From contig CAYVQE010000001.1 in the NCBI GenBank assembly GCA_964454005.1, positions 1 through 64,000 on the forward strand: a stretch of 64,000 bases of DNA, given 5' to 3'. The position numbers and the translations under genes are program-made. Of this stretch, positions 25,706 to 33,779 are shown piece by piece. The notes under the pieces were generated by a model that searched no databases, was not told the DNA's origin, and saw nothing but the letters and a program-made list of their open reading frames with translations. This DNA comes from CAYVQE01 sp964454005 (GTDB taxonomy: Bacteria > Myxococcota > B64-G9). The first letter of the stretch is position 1, and every line of letters begins with the position of its first letter.

Positions 25706-26179
25706 ATGTCCCACGCCGAGGTGCTCAAGGCCTGCCCGCTGTTCAAGGGCTTCTCCGAGACCGGTTTGTTGCTGATGGGCAAGCTGGCCCGGCCGCGTGA
25801 GATCCCGGCCGCAACGCCCATCTTCGTCGAGAACATGGTGGCCGAGAGCCTGTTCGTGCTGCGCTCGGGGGCAGTGCAGCTGAGCATCAAATCGCCGGAC
25901 GGCCGCGATCGGCCGCTCGACCGGCTGACCCCGGGCGACTCCTTCGGCGAGTTGAGCCTGCTCATCGGCGGCCAGCGCATGTTGACGGCCACCGCCGAGA
26001 CCGATTGCGAGCTGCTCGAGATCCCGCGGCGCGATTTTGCCAAGCTGCAGAAACAGAAGCCGCAGACCTGCCTGAAATTGATGATCAACATCGTCGGTGC
26101 GTTCGGCAAACGCGTCGGTGCCGCTGGCGAGCATCTCAAGCCGCTGCTGCTGAGCCAGATCCAGCAGCAGCAGCCTTAG
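25706..26179 (+). CDS. Cyclic-nucleotide-binding domain protein
   Basis: 157 residues; ATG 25706, weak ribosome-binding site. A single cNMP-binding domain fills the protein: LFKGFSETGLLLMGKLARP, then LFVLRSGAVQLSIKSP and the phosphate-binding cassette region PGDSFGELSLLIGGQRMLTA (G-E-x-S/A-L), where an Arg would normally contact the phosphate. No HTH or kinase domain follows, so it is a stand-alone sensor, perhaps binding a partner. Transcribed away from ino1; followed 12 bp later by the membrane protein gene. Confidence 0.85.
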   Translation: MSHAEVLKACPLFKGFSETGLLLMGKLARPREIPAATPIFVENMVAESLFVLRSGAVQLSIKSPDGRDRPLDRLTPGDSFGELSLLIGGQRMLTATAETDCELLEIPRRDFAKLQKQKPQTCLKLMINIVGAFGKRVGAAGEHLKPLLLSQIQQQQP

Positions 26180-26191
26180 CGGAGGTTCATC

Positions 26192-26740
26192 ATGTCCAGA
26201 GCCACCACGGCGATCGCTTTCATCATCGCCCTGAGCGCCTCGAGCATCCCGGCCGCGGCCCAGGAGGTCGAGGTCCACCACGGCTTCATCTTCTACGCCG
26301 GGTCCTACACGCTGGATGAGGAGACCTACGGCCTCTACGAGGATGGCCACGCCTTCGCCGAGCTGCTCGGCGAAGTGCCACCGGCGCTCGACGCCTTCCA
26401 CTCCTTCGAGACCTTCCACACCATGGGCAACGTGTTCACCGGCCTATCGCTGGCGGCCTTCTTGGTCGGCGGGGTGATGTACATGCCCGGGGTGGAAGAC
26501 GAGATCTCGAGCGCAAAAACCGTGGCCCTGTCGAGCTTCGGCGCCGGCGGCGGGTTGCTGCTGCTCGGGGTGGTGTTCGAGTTCGTGGCCTGGTCGCGCA
26601 TCTCCTCGGCGGCCGAGCTGTACAACGAGGAGATGGAGATCGACGACGGACCCATGCTGCGGCGGCCGGACGCCGTGCCGCTGCCCAGCCTGGCGGTGAT
26701 GGACGGCGGGGCCCACCTGGCCCTGCGGTGGACATTCTGA
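26192..26740 (+). CDS. Exported membrane protein of unknown function
   Basis: 182 residues, GGAGG upstream of ATG. Signal peptide ATTAIAFIIALSASSIPAAAQ, an acidic/aromatic stretch, two membrane segments (VFTGLSLAAFLVGGVMYMPG; FGAGGGLLLLGVVFEFVAW) and a short C-terminal tail ending in an aromatic residue. 12 bp after the cyclic-nucleotide-binding protein, so probably co-transcribed with it. No family recognised. Confidence 0.65.
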   Translation: MSRATTAIAFIIALSASSIPAAAQEVEVHHGFIFYAGSYTLDEETYGLYEDGHAFAELLGEVPPALDAFHSFETFHTMGNVFTGLSLAAFLVGGVMYMPGVEDEISSAKTVALSSFGAGGGLLLLGVVFEFVAWSRISSAAELYNEEMEIDDGPMLRRPDAVPLPSLAVMDGGAHLALRWTF

Positions 26741-26772
26741 AAGCATCCCAAGGAAAACGGGCCCTTGGGCCA

Positions 26773-26801
26773 TTGACCGGACCCGCTGGCGTGATTACCT
26801 T
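26773..26801 (+). promoter_or_regulatory. Promoter of the metallopeptidase gene
   Basis: TTGACC (26773-26778), 17-bp spacer, TACCTT (26796-26801), 24 bp before ATG 26825, which has AACGGAGGA as its ribosome-binding site. Confidence 0.4.
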
Positions 26802-26824
26802 CGTTCAGGGGAACGGAGGACCGA

Positions 26825-27505
26825 ATGCTGATATTTGACCCGCTGTATCTATTGATTGTAGCACCGGGTTTCCTGCTAGCGCTATGGGCCACCTTCAAGG
26901 TCAAGTCGACCTTCAAGCGCTACTCCAAGGTGGCCATCGCCAGCCGGGCCAGCGGGGCCCAGGTGGCCCGCGAGCTGCTCGAGCGCAGCAACATCCACGA
27001 CGTGGGGGTCGAGCCGCACCACGGCTTCTTGTCGGATCACTACCACCCGACCGAGAAGGTGGTCCGGCTGAGCGAGAACGTCTTCCACGGCCGCTCGGTG
27101 TCGGCGGTGGGGGTGGCCGCCCACGAGGTGGGCCACGCCATACAGGACGCCCAGGGCTACGGCCTGATGAAGCTGCGCCAGATGCTGGTGGGCCCGGCCA
27201 ATCTGGGCTCGAACCTGTCCTATATCCTCGTGATCGTGGGATTTCTATTCCACGCTGGCGGGCTCATCTGGGTCGGGGTGATCCTGTTCTCGGCGGTGGT
27301 GGCCTTCCAGCTGGTCACCCTACCGGTCGAACTCAATGCATCCAAGCGGGCGCGCCAGCAACTGGTGGCCACCGGCATCGTGTCCGAGGCCGAGGGCCGC
27401 GAGGTGGGCAAGGTGCTCAACGCGGCCGCCATGACCTACCTGGCGGCGGTGATCACCAGCCTGCTGACCCTGGTCTACTTCGTGCTGCGCGCCAGCGACC
27501 GCTGA
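26825..27505 (+). CDS. YugP-like membrane zinc metallopeptidase
   Basis: 226 residues. The zinc motif HEVGH (AAHEVGHAIQDAQGYGLMKL, about residue 100) lies between an N-terminal membrane helix and two further helices (LGSNLSYILVIVGFLF, WVGVILFSAVVAFQLVTLPV) and a fourth at the C-terminus. ELNASKRA downstream is also family-typical. Belongs to the neutral-zinc-metallopeptidase / YugP family of integral inner-membrane proteases; the substrate is unknown. Followed by a strong inverted repeat (27534-27572). Confidence 0.88.
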   Translation: MLIFDPLYLLIVAPGFLLALWATFKVKSTFKRYSKVAIASRASGAQVARELLERSNIHDVGVEPHHGFLSDHYHPTEKVVRLSENVFHGRSVSAVGVAAHEVGHAIQDAQGYGLMKLRQMLVGPANLGSNLSYILVIVGFLFHAGGLIWVGVILFSAVVAFQLVTLPVELNASKRARQQLVATGIVSEAEGREVGKVLNAAAMTYLAAVITSLLTLVYFVLRASDR

Positions 27506-27533
27506 GCGCAAGCCTCCGAAAAGGTGGGGGGTT

Positions 27534-27572
27534 CCCCCTTCCATCGCCAGGCTCGAATTCGATGGAAGGGGG
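27534..27572. terminator. Inverted repeat, probable terminator between convergent genes
   Basis: CCCCCTTCCATCG (27534-27546) and its exact complement CGATGGAAGGGGG (27560-27572) with a 13-base loop. No T-run follows on the plus strand, so if it stops transcription from the metallopeptidase gene it is not a textbook intrinsic terminator; it could also protect the 3' end. Confidence 0.45.
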
Positions 27573-27734
27573 AGGTGGGGCTATCGGTGAAAGAGCGGCG
27601 TTGCCCGGTTCGTTGGCAAGACACAGGACATTGAGTACCCTGATGTCCTTAATCTGGCCCCCGGGAGCCCGCATGTCAAGGGTGGTTCGCGAAATAATGC
27701 ACTGCGTCGTGGGCCATCCGCAGCCCGGTCCGGC

Positions 27735-30338
27735 TCAGGGGCAGCCCACGTCCTCGATGATGCCGTGGTTGTTGGCTGCCTGGCCGCCGGCGTCCTCGTC
27801 GCACTCGTTGTTCCAGCCCTCGCCGTTGCCGAAGTCGTCGACCACCAAGTAGACGTCCACGGTCGAGCCGACCGGCGGATCGATCCAGGTGTAGTCGACC
27901 CGCTGGGCCTGGCCCGGCTGCAGGGCGCGGCTGGTGTAGGCCACATCGATCAGGCTGCCGCCGGCATCCGGGTCGCCGGCGTAGAAGGCCACCGGAATCC
28001 CGGCGGCCACCTCGATGGCCCCCCGGTTCTCCACCCACACCCGCAGGACAACCGAGTCCGGGCAGGCGCCGGTCAGCGCCGAGGGCAGGTCCGAGGCCAG
28101 ATCGGGCGCCTCGATGGCCTGGCCCTCGCCCGGGGCCAGCTCGTTCTGGCGGTAGGAGTTGTACAGCAGCCAGCCGTCCGGCTCGACCTGCGGCACGCTG
28201 CCGTCCTCGTGGACGTTGCTGATGTGGTAGGTATGCTGGTTCCAGATGCGCCGGGTGCGCACCCAGTTGTCCTCCAGATCGCCGAAGACCCGGATGCCGT
28301 GGTGGCTGCCGAAGGCGAAGTCGTTGGCGCAGACCACCAGCTCGGCGTTGCCGTCGTTGTCCACGTCGGCGATGACCGGGTACTCGTAGGCGGTGGCCGA
28401 GGAGTTCTCGCGCTCCCACAGCACCTCGCCGCTGGCGCCGTCGTAGATGCGTAGATGCGTCTCGTCGTTGTAGACCACCTCGGCGTAGCCGTCGGCCTCG
28501 AAGTCGAACACCGACGAGCCGGTGCGCGACGAGGAGTGGTCCTGGGTCGCTTCCTGCCACGACAGCGAGCCGTCGGTCTCCAGCATGACGTAGGTATCGC
28601 GATCGGCGATGCCGATCTCGGGCTGGCCGTCGCCGTCGAAGTCGGCCACCGTGGGCGGCCCGCCGTCGCCGGCGCCCGGCAGAGCCACCGGCCCCCAGTT
28701 CAATCCACCGTCGTGCTCGTGCAAGCGCACCGTGCCGTCGCTGACGACCACCACCTCGGGCCGCTCGTCGTCGTCGAAGTCGCCCAGGGCCACGAAGCCG
28801 TCGCCGTAAGCGCCGCTGCCGTCCCAGTAGATGGAGCCGTCGGCGTGGTAGAAGGTGTTGCCGGTGACCAGTTCGGCCGGGGCGACGCCGTCGAGGTCGG
28901 CCACCGCGCTCAGCGGCCCGACGCCGTTGTCGCCGATGCCGCCGGTGCCCGCCCACAGCAGCGCGCCGTCGGCGCTGTAGACGTGGGCGCCGTGGATGAC
29001 CTCGGGGGTACCGTCCTGATCGATGTCGGCGATGGCCGGGCCACCCCACTGGTTGCCGCCGTGCAGCAGGGCGTAGTCGTCGCAGTTGTCCAGGTCGGCG
29101 CAGGACCACTTGACGGTCGGCGGGCCGGCCGGGTGGGTGTCGAACACGACCACCCCGCCGGCGAAGCGCAGCGTGGCCAGCTCCACCAGCCCGTCGCCGT
29201 CGATGTCGCCGGCGGCGATGGAGGCGGCCGGCGCCGGCTGATCGCCGGCCGGAGACACGGCCCACAGGTCGGTGAAGGTATCGCCCGCCACCGCGCGCAG
29301 CGCTCCCGAGTCCAAGTACATGTTGCCGTTTTCGGTCCAGGTGTCGAAGCCGTTGAAGACCACGTCGGGGGTGTCGTCGGCATCCACGACGCCGTCGCCG
29401 TTGTCATCGGTCAGGTTGACCACCGTCGGCGTGGCCATGACCTGGACCTTATCCGGCAGCAGATCGCTCGACGACCAGCCCACCTCTTCTTCGGGCGCGA
29501 ATTCGGCCCGCGGCGGCGTAAAGGTGCAGTCGGGGTTGGTCGGACCGCCGTCGCGGAAGTCGTCGGCGGTGTCGTCGCACAGGTCGCCGATGCCGTCGCC
29601 GTCGCTGTCGGCCTGATCCGGGTTGTAATCCTGCGGGCAGTTGTCCTCATCGGCGCACAGGCCGTCGCCGTCGCCGTCGTCATCGGCATCCTGCGGGCAG
29701 GGGTCGCAGGCGTCGCCGGCGCCGTCGCCGTCGGCGTCGGCCTGATCGGGGTTGGGCGTGTCCGGGCAGTTGTCGTCGCTGTCGCAGACGCCATCGCCGT
29801 CGCCGTCGTCGTTCGGGTCTTCGGGGCAGGGGTCGCAGGCGTCGCCGGCCCCGTCACCATCGGCGTCGGCCTGATCGGGGTTGGGCGTGTCCGGGCAGTT
29901 GTCGTCGCTGTCGCAGACGCCATCGCCGTCGCCGTCGTCGTTCGGGTCTTCGGGGCAGGGGTCGCAGGCGTCGCCGGCCCCGTCACCATCGGCGTCGGCC
30001 TGATCCGGATTGGCCACGTCCGGACAATTGTCCACGTCGTTGCACACGCCGTCGCCGTCCGGGTCGTTCAGGTCGGTATCCGGACACGGGTCGCAGGCAT
30101 CGCCGGCGCCGTCGCCGTCGCGATCGGCCTGATCCGGGTTGGGCGTGTCCGGGCAGTTGTCGTCGTCGTCGAGCACGCCGTCGTGGTCGCGATCCGAGCC
30201 CGGCAGACACTGGCCATCGACGCAGCGACCGTCGGGGCAATCGCCGTCGTCGCTACAGCCGGCGGTCGAGTCCGAGCAGCCCGCCGCCAGGACCATGGCC
30301 CCCATCCACGCTGAAAGACAAACCAAAAAACCGCGCAT
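27735..30338 (-). CDS. Surface lipoprotein with thrombospondin type-3 repeats and FG-GAP/VCBS-like repeats
   Basis: 867 residues; ATG 30338 follows GGAGGAGATGG. Lipoprotein signal (MVLAAGC), a Cys/Asp-rich opener (CSDDGDCPDGRCVDGQC), then about residues 45-255 made of calcium-binding TSP3 repeats (DGVLDDDDNCPDTPNPDQAD and variants), two of them identical at the DNA level. Residues about 290-700 hold FG-GAP-like units with the DxDxDG calcium motif (ADIDQDGTPEVIHG, ADFDGDGQPEIGIA, ADVDNDGNAELVVC). The last 150 residues look like a CARDB-type adhesion domain. Probably displayed on the cell surface and stabilised by calcium. Confidence 0.85.
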   Translation of the reverse strand: MRGFLVCLSAWMGAMVLAAGCSDSTAGCSDDGDCPDGRCVDGQCLPGSDRDHDGVLDDDDNCPDTPNPDQADRDGDGAGDACDPCPDTDLNDPDGDGVCNDVDNCPDVANPDQADADGDGAGDACDPCPEDPNDDGDGDGVCDSDDNCPDTPNPDQADADGDGAGDACDPCPEDPNDDGDGDGVCDSDDNCPDTPNPDQADADGDGAGDACDPCPQDADDDGDGDGLCADEDNCPQDYNPDQADSDGDGIGDLCDDTADDFRDGGPTNPDCTFTPPRAEFAPEEEVGWSSSDLLPDKVQVMATPTVVNLTDDNGDGVVDADDTPDVVFNGFDTWTENGNMYLDSGALRAVAGDTFTDLWAVSPAGDQPAPAASIAAGDIDGDGLVELATLRFAGGVVVFDTHPAGPPTVKWSCADLDNCDDYALLHGGNQWGGPAIADIDQDGTPEVIHGAHVYSADGALLWAGTGGIGDNGVGPLSAVADLDGVAPAELVTGNTFYHADGSIYWDGSGAYGDGFVALGDFDDDERPEVVVVSDGTVRLHEHDGGLNWGPVALPGAGDGGPPTVADFDGDGQPEIGIADRDTYVMLETDGSLSWQEATQDHSSSRTGSSVFDFEADGYAEVVYNDETHLRIYDGASGEVLWERENSSATAYEYPVIADVDNDGNAELVVCANDFAFGSHHGIRVFGDLEDNWVRTRRIWNQHTYHISNVHEDGSVPQVEPDGWLLYNSYRQNELAPGEGQAIEAPDLASDLPSALTGACPDSVVLRVWVENRGAIEVAAGIPVAFYAGDPDAGGSLIDVAYTSRALQPGQAQRVDYTWIDPPVGSTVDVYLVVDDFGNGEGWNNECDEDAGGQAANNHGIIEDVGCP
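29731..30005 (-). repeat. Exact 129-bp tandem duplication within the TSP3 region
   Basis: 29731-29859 and 29860-29988 are identical base for base by my reading, and the first 17 bases of a third copy (29989-30005) also match before divergence. The unit encodes one 43-residue TSP3 pair. Such exactness means a recent duplication. Confidence 0.85.
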
Positions 30339-30419
30339 CTGCCATCTCCTCCCATCGCCGCAGCAGCGGCCCTCGAACTGGCCCATCCTAGCTCCGCACC
30401 AGCCGCGGCACAAGAGGTT

Positions 30420-31247
30420 CTACCCCGATTCACAGCCCAGCGGCCAGCCCAGCAGCGACCGCTCGCCGTCCGACATGGCGTCGCGGGTCAGGCAGCGGAT
30501 GCGTTCGGGCTCGGCCGCAGCCGCGGCGCGGCAGGCCGGGCCGGCCGCGGCCCGCCCGCAGCGCCAGACCAGGTAGGCGGCGGGCTGCCGGGCGGACAAG
30601 CGCAGCCGCACCGGCGCGAGCGGCAGCTGGCGCACGGCCGTTCCCAGCCGCTGGCGCAGCAGCGCCAGGCGCTCCGCCAGGCGCTGCCGGCCGGCGGCGG
30701 TGACCCGCAGCGCTTGGTCGAAGCGCTGTCGCCGCAGTTGGCCGAGCGGCCAGCCGTGGCGCGCCCGCCAGCCGGCGGCTGCGCCCGGTGCGAGGGGACC
30801 GGGCGCGGCGCGCAGCGCGGCGGCGATGGCGGGTGGGGCCAGCGCGTCGGCGGCATCCCGGCCGGTTGGCCCGGCGACCGCCAGCAGCGGCAGCTCGGTG
30901 CCGTCCGGCAGCCGCACCCGGCTCAGCGCATCGGCCGCCACCTCGATCGAGGAGATGTGCACCGGTGAGCGCAGCACAACCGCGGCCGCGCCCGGCAGGG
31001 CCAGGCTGCCGACCGGGCGCACCCGGCCGTCGCGTTCCAGCGCCTCCAGCAAGATGCGGCAGGCCAGCTCGTCGAGCACCTCGGGCGCCAGCGCCGGGTT
31101 GGCCGCCACCAGTGTCCACAACCGCTCACCCGGCCGGGTGGGGGAGTCGACCTCGGGCGCCGGCACCTCGGGAAAACAGCCGGCGGTGGCGGACCACGCC
31201 AGCAGAAGCAGCAGGCCGAGCGCCAGCCGCCGGCTGGGGCGCTGCAC
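30420..31247 (-). CDS. Lipoprotein of unknown function
   Basis: 275 residues from GTG 31247. Signal peptide with lipobox (RRLALGLLLLLAWSATAGC). The rest is Ala/Leu/Arg-rich and mostly helical, with ISSIEVAADALSRVRLPDG in the middle and a Cys-bearing C-terminus (ERIRCLTRDAMSDG, WPLGCESG). No family recognised. It lies 74 bp downstream of the Flp pilin on the same strand and could be co-transcribed. Confidence 0.6.
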   Translation of the reverse strand: MQRPSRRLALGLLLLLAWSATAGCFPEVPAPEVDSPTRPGERLWTLVAANPALAPEVLDELACRILLEALERDGRVRPVGSLALPGAAAVVLRSPVHISSIEVAADALSRVRLPDGTELPLLAVAGPTGRDAADALAPPAIAAALRAAPGPLAPGAAAGWRARHGWPLGQLRRQRFDQALRVTAAGRQRLAERLALLRQRLGTAVRQLPLAPVRLRLSARQPAAYLVWRCGRAAAGPACRAAAAAEPERIRCLTRDAMSDGERSLLGWPLGCESG

Positions 31248-31321
31248 GGACTCGGGTGGGGGGATGAGAGCGGGTTGGAGCCCCGCTGCGGAAGCGGGTG
31301 GTCGATCGGTGAGCTGCTGCG

Positions 31322-31576
31322 CTACTGCTTGGTCATGGTCTGGCCGAAGTTCTCCAAATCGCGATGGCCGTACATGCCTCCGGTGGCCTCGTTGGTCTCG
31401 GCGGTGGCTTGCTCGTTGGCGGCCAGGGCGTTGCCAGAGGTGGCGAACAGCGCTCGAATGTTGTCGCCGAACAGCGACACGACGCCGATGGCGGCGATGG
31501 CGATCAGGGCCACGATGATGATGTACTCGGTCATGCCCTGTCCGCGCCGGCCCTTGAATCTGGTCCTCGTCCACAT
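31322..31576 (-). CDS. Flp/Tad-type pilin subunit
   Basis: 84 residues; AAAGGA upstream. Short positively charged leader ending GRRGQG, then MTEYIIIVALIAIAAIGVVS, the Glu5-Tyr6 hydrophobic helix of Flp pilins, and a hydrophilic tail. Prepilin peptidase should cut after the Gly of GQG. Assembled into Tad pili, but no tad assembly gene is present in the window, so this is either an orphan copy or a minor pilin. Confidence 0.85.
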   Translation of the reverse strand: MWTRTRFKGRRGQGMTEYIIIVALIAIAAIGVVSLFGDNIRALFATSGNALAANEQATAETNEATGGMYGHRDLENFGQTMTKQ

Positions 31577-31671
31577 GGTCGAGTCCTTTCATCTTCCTTG
31601 CAATCCTATCATCATAGGTAGCACGCGGGGCGCGATCGATCAATCGGTCAACTGACTGATTCGAAACCAAC

Positions 31672-32172
31672 TCATTCGACTCGACATTTTCCCTCGGCTC
31701 CGGAGCAGCGCTCCGAGAGGCACTCCCAATCGTCGCGGCAGTCGGCGCCCGGCTCCAGCGTGCCTTGGACCATGTCGGCGCAGGCCTCCCCGCCCGCCTC
31801 CTGCCAGAACGAGCGGCACTCGGCCGCCCACAGCGCGGCGTGACAATCCGCCGCCAAGTCGGGATCGTAGCGGATGCGGCGCTCGGCCAGCGATGCCTCC
31901 AGCAGGGCCAGCCGCTCGTCGCTGATGGTGTGCTCGTCTTGGCACTCCTGCGGCGTGTCGCCGAAAGCGGCCGCGAACGGGTGGACCAGATCGTAGGGGT
32001 AGCTGTCGCGGCACAGGTGGGCCTTGCGGCAGGTGCGCACCGAGATGGCCCGCATGGCCTGGCTGAACTGGGCGAAGTCCACCGCTGGCTCGTTCCGGCC
32101 CGCGCCGCAGCCGGCGGCCAAGGCGAGACCGGCGAGCATGGCGATGGGAGACCTGTGTCCGTACCCGAGCAA
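31672..32172 (-). CDS. Cys-rich lipoprotein of unknown function
   Basis: 166 residues from TTG 32172, chosen because GGGGAGG lies ten bases upstream and a good promoter (32213-32242) ends 34 bp before it; ATG 32139 would leave only a stump of the signal peptide. Lipobox LAGLALAAGC. At least nine further Cys, including the closing knot EPGADCRDDWECLSERCSGAEG and KCRVE, which is frequent at the ends of myxobacterial surface lipoproteins. No enzymatic motif. Confidence 0.65.
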   Translation of the reverse strand: MLGYGHRSPIAMLAGLALAAGCGAGRNEPAVDFAQFSQAMRAISVRTCRKAHLCRDSYPYDLVHPFAAAFGDTPQECQDEHTISDERLALLEASLAERRIRYDPDLAADCHAALWAAECRSFWQEAGGEACADMVQGTLEPGADCRDDWECLSERCSGAEGKCRVE

Positions 32173-32212
32173 TGCGCTGCAACCTCCCCGCCAAACGACC
32201 GGCGCTGGCTCC

Positions 32213-32242
32213 AGTATAGCCCAGCGCGCCGCTGGAGCCCAA
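32213..32242 (-). promoter_or_regulatory. Promoter of the Cys-rich lipoprotein
   Basis: Minus strand TTGGGC (32237-32242), 18-bp spacer, TATACT (32213-32218). An exact inverted repeat GGCTCCAG (32207-32214) / CTGGAGCC (32232-32239) overlaps both elements and could be an operator. Confidence 0.45.
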
Positions 32243-32380
32243 CCGCTGTCGGCCGACCGCGTCCGCAACGGATCGCCGGAACCAGCGGGAATGATTCCGG
32301 GGTCGCTGGTGGTTGAGATGAATAGGAGGCGCTGGTAGCTTGGAGCCGGCTGCCGGTTTCGCAGCCGGGAGGATGACGCG

Positions 32381-33574
32381 ATGCGCAAGCCGAGAGCGAC
32401 GAGGGCCTGGGCCGGGCTGCTGATCTGGATCGGCGCGGCCGGGCCGGCGGGCGCTGCCGACGGGGAGGCGGCGGCCGCCATCGAGTGCCCGCAGGGCAGC
32501 CAGCAGCGGACCGAGCAGGGTGAGTTCGGCCGGGCGGTCTTCTGCGTCGACGCCGCCGGCGAGCGCCACGGGCCCTGGTCGATGCGCTATCCGGACGGCA
32601 AGCCGCGCGAGCGCGGGCGTTACGAGCACGGTCGCAAGGTCGGTCTGTGGCAGAGCTGGTACGCCACCGGGCACGAGGAAAATGAGGTCCGCTTCGTCGC
32701 CGGGCAGAAGCAGGGCCAGGCCCGGGCCTGGCACTCCAACGGCCAGCTGCAGGCCGAGGGCCGCTACGTGGATGGGCGCCGCCAGGGCCGCTGGCAGAGC
32801 TGGCACATCAACGGCCAGAAGGCCGGCCAGGGCGAGTTCGAGGCCGGCCAGGAGCAAGGCCGCTGGGAGTACTGGCATCCGGGCGGCATGCCGGCGCGGC
32901 GCGGCACTTACCGCGGCGGCGAAAAGGTCGGCCGCTGGGTCTACTTCCACGAACTCGGCTGGAAACGGCGCGAGGTCGAGTACCGGGCGGGCGAGCAGCA
33001 CGGAGACTTCGTCGCCTACCACCCGAACGGCGAGGTCGCCGAGAAGGGTCGCTACGTCGGCGGCGAGCGCCAAGGCCCCTGGAGGGTGTTCGACCAGAAG
33101 GGCCGGCTGGCGGTCAGCGGTCGCTGGGTCGACGGAAAGCGCCACGGGGTCTGGAAGGTCTATCGGCCGGGCAGCGACGAGGTGGCCCAGCGGCTTGAGT
33201 TCGACCGCGGGACCGGATCGTGGAAGGAGCTTTGGCCCGACGGGAAGCTGCGCCTCGAGGGTCGCTATCGCCAGGGGGAGAAGCTGGGTCCCTGGACCCA
33301 GTACCACCCGGACGGCGAAAAGATGTGCGTCATCCGCTACCGTGGCGGCGAGCGCCACGGCGAGGCCCGCTGGTGGCATCCCAACGGCCAGCTGGCCAGC
33401 GTCGAGCATTACCGCCGGGGCAAGCGCCACGGGCGTTTCGACGCCTTCTTCGCCGATGGCCAGAAGCGCTGGCGGACCGCTTATACCCGCGATGAGCAAT
33501 GCGGCCACTGGATCGAATGGCGACCCGACGGCTCGATGGCCCGTGAGAAGGATTGGCCCGAATGCGACTTTTGA
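32381..33574 (+). CDS. Exported MORN_2-repeat protein
   Basis: 397 residues with signal peptide (AWAGLLIWIGAAGPAGAADG). About thirteen repeats of roughly 23 residues follow the MORN_2 / YwqK pattern 'G.w..y..nGq...eg.y..G...G' (e.g. GRWQSWHINGQKAGQGEFEA, GPWTQYHPDGEKMCVIRYRG). Such proteins are beta-ladders often labelled YwqK-family antitoxins, though that label comes from one case in Bacillus and no toxin is seen here. Two Cys in the mature N-terminus (ECPQG, VFCVDA). A second, shorter MORN_2 lipoprotein lies at 36583. Confidence 0.8.
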   Translation: MRKPRATRAWAGLLIWIGAAGPAGAADGEAAAAIECPQGSQQRTEQGEFGRAVFCVDAAGERHGPWSMRYPDGKPRERGRYEHGRKVGLWQSWYATGHEENEVRFVAGQKQGQARAWHSNGQLQAEGRYVDGRRQGRWQSWHINGQKAGQGEFEAGQEQGRWEYWHPGGMPARRGTYRGGEKVGRWVYFHELGWKRREVEYRAGEQHGDFVAYHPNGEVAEKGRYVGGERQGPWRVFDQKGRLAVSGRWVDGKRHGVWKVYRPGSDEVAQRLEFDRGTGSWKELWPDGKLRLEGRYRQGEKLGPWTQYHPDGEKMCVIRYRGGERHGEARWWHPNGQLASVEHYRRGKRHGRFDAFFADGQKRWRTAYTRDEQCGHWIEWRPDGSMAREKDWPECDF

Positions 33575-33648
33575 CTACCTTTGCGACTTCTGACCACATT
33601 GGGTAGAATTTGACCACCTGAACCGCTGTTCATAGGACAGTCAACCGG

Positions 33649-33677
33649 TTGCCGCTGTCGGGGGGGCGTGCTAGACT
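33649..33677 (+). promoter_or_regulatory. Promoter of the large lipoprotein gene
   Basis: TTGCCG (33649-33654), exactly 17 bp, TAGACT (33672-33677); the start codon is at 33780, leaving a leader of about 95 bases. One of the better consensus matches in the window. Confidence 0.55.
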
Positions 33678-33779
33678 GCTTTCCAACGGTACAGGTGTAC
33701 TTTGCGGCTCGTGAACAAAAAACGCGAACGGCGTTCGGATTCACACTTGGCAGATGAATATTTCGAGAGAGGAGCGGCG

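Noticed and set aside
29700..30130. CRISPR-like regular repeats
   Set aside because: The period is a multiple of three, lies in frame within a coding sequence and encodes TSP3 units; there are no spacers.
28455..30314. Long open frame antisense to the TSP3 / FG-GAP gene
   Set aside because: Its Val/Gly repeats are simply the reverse of the Asp-rich calcium repeats of the real gene.
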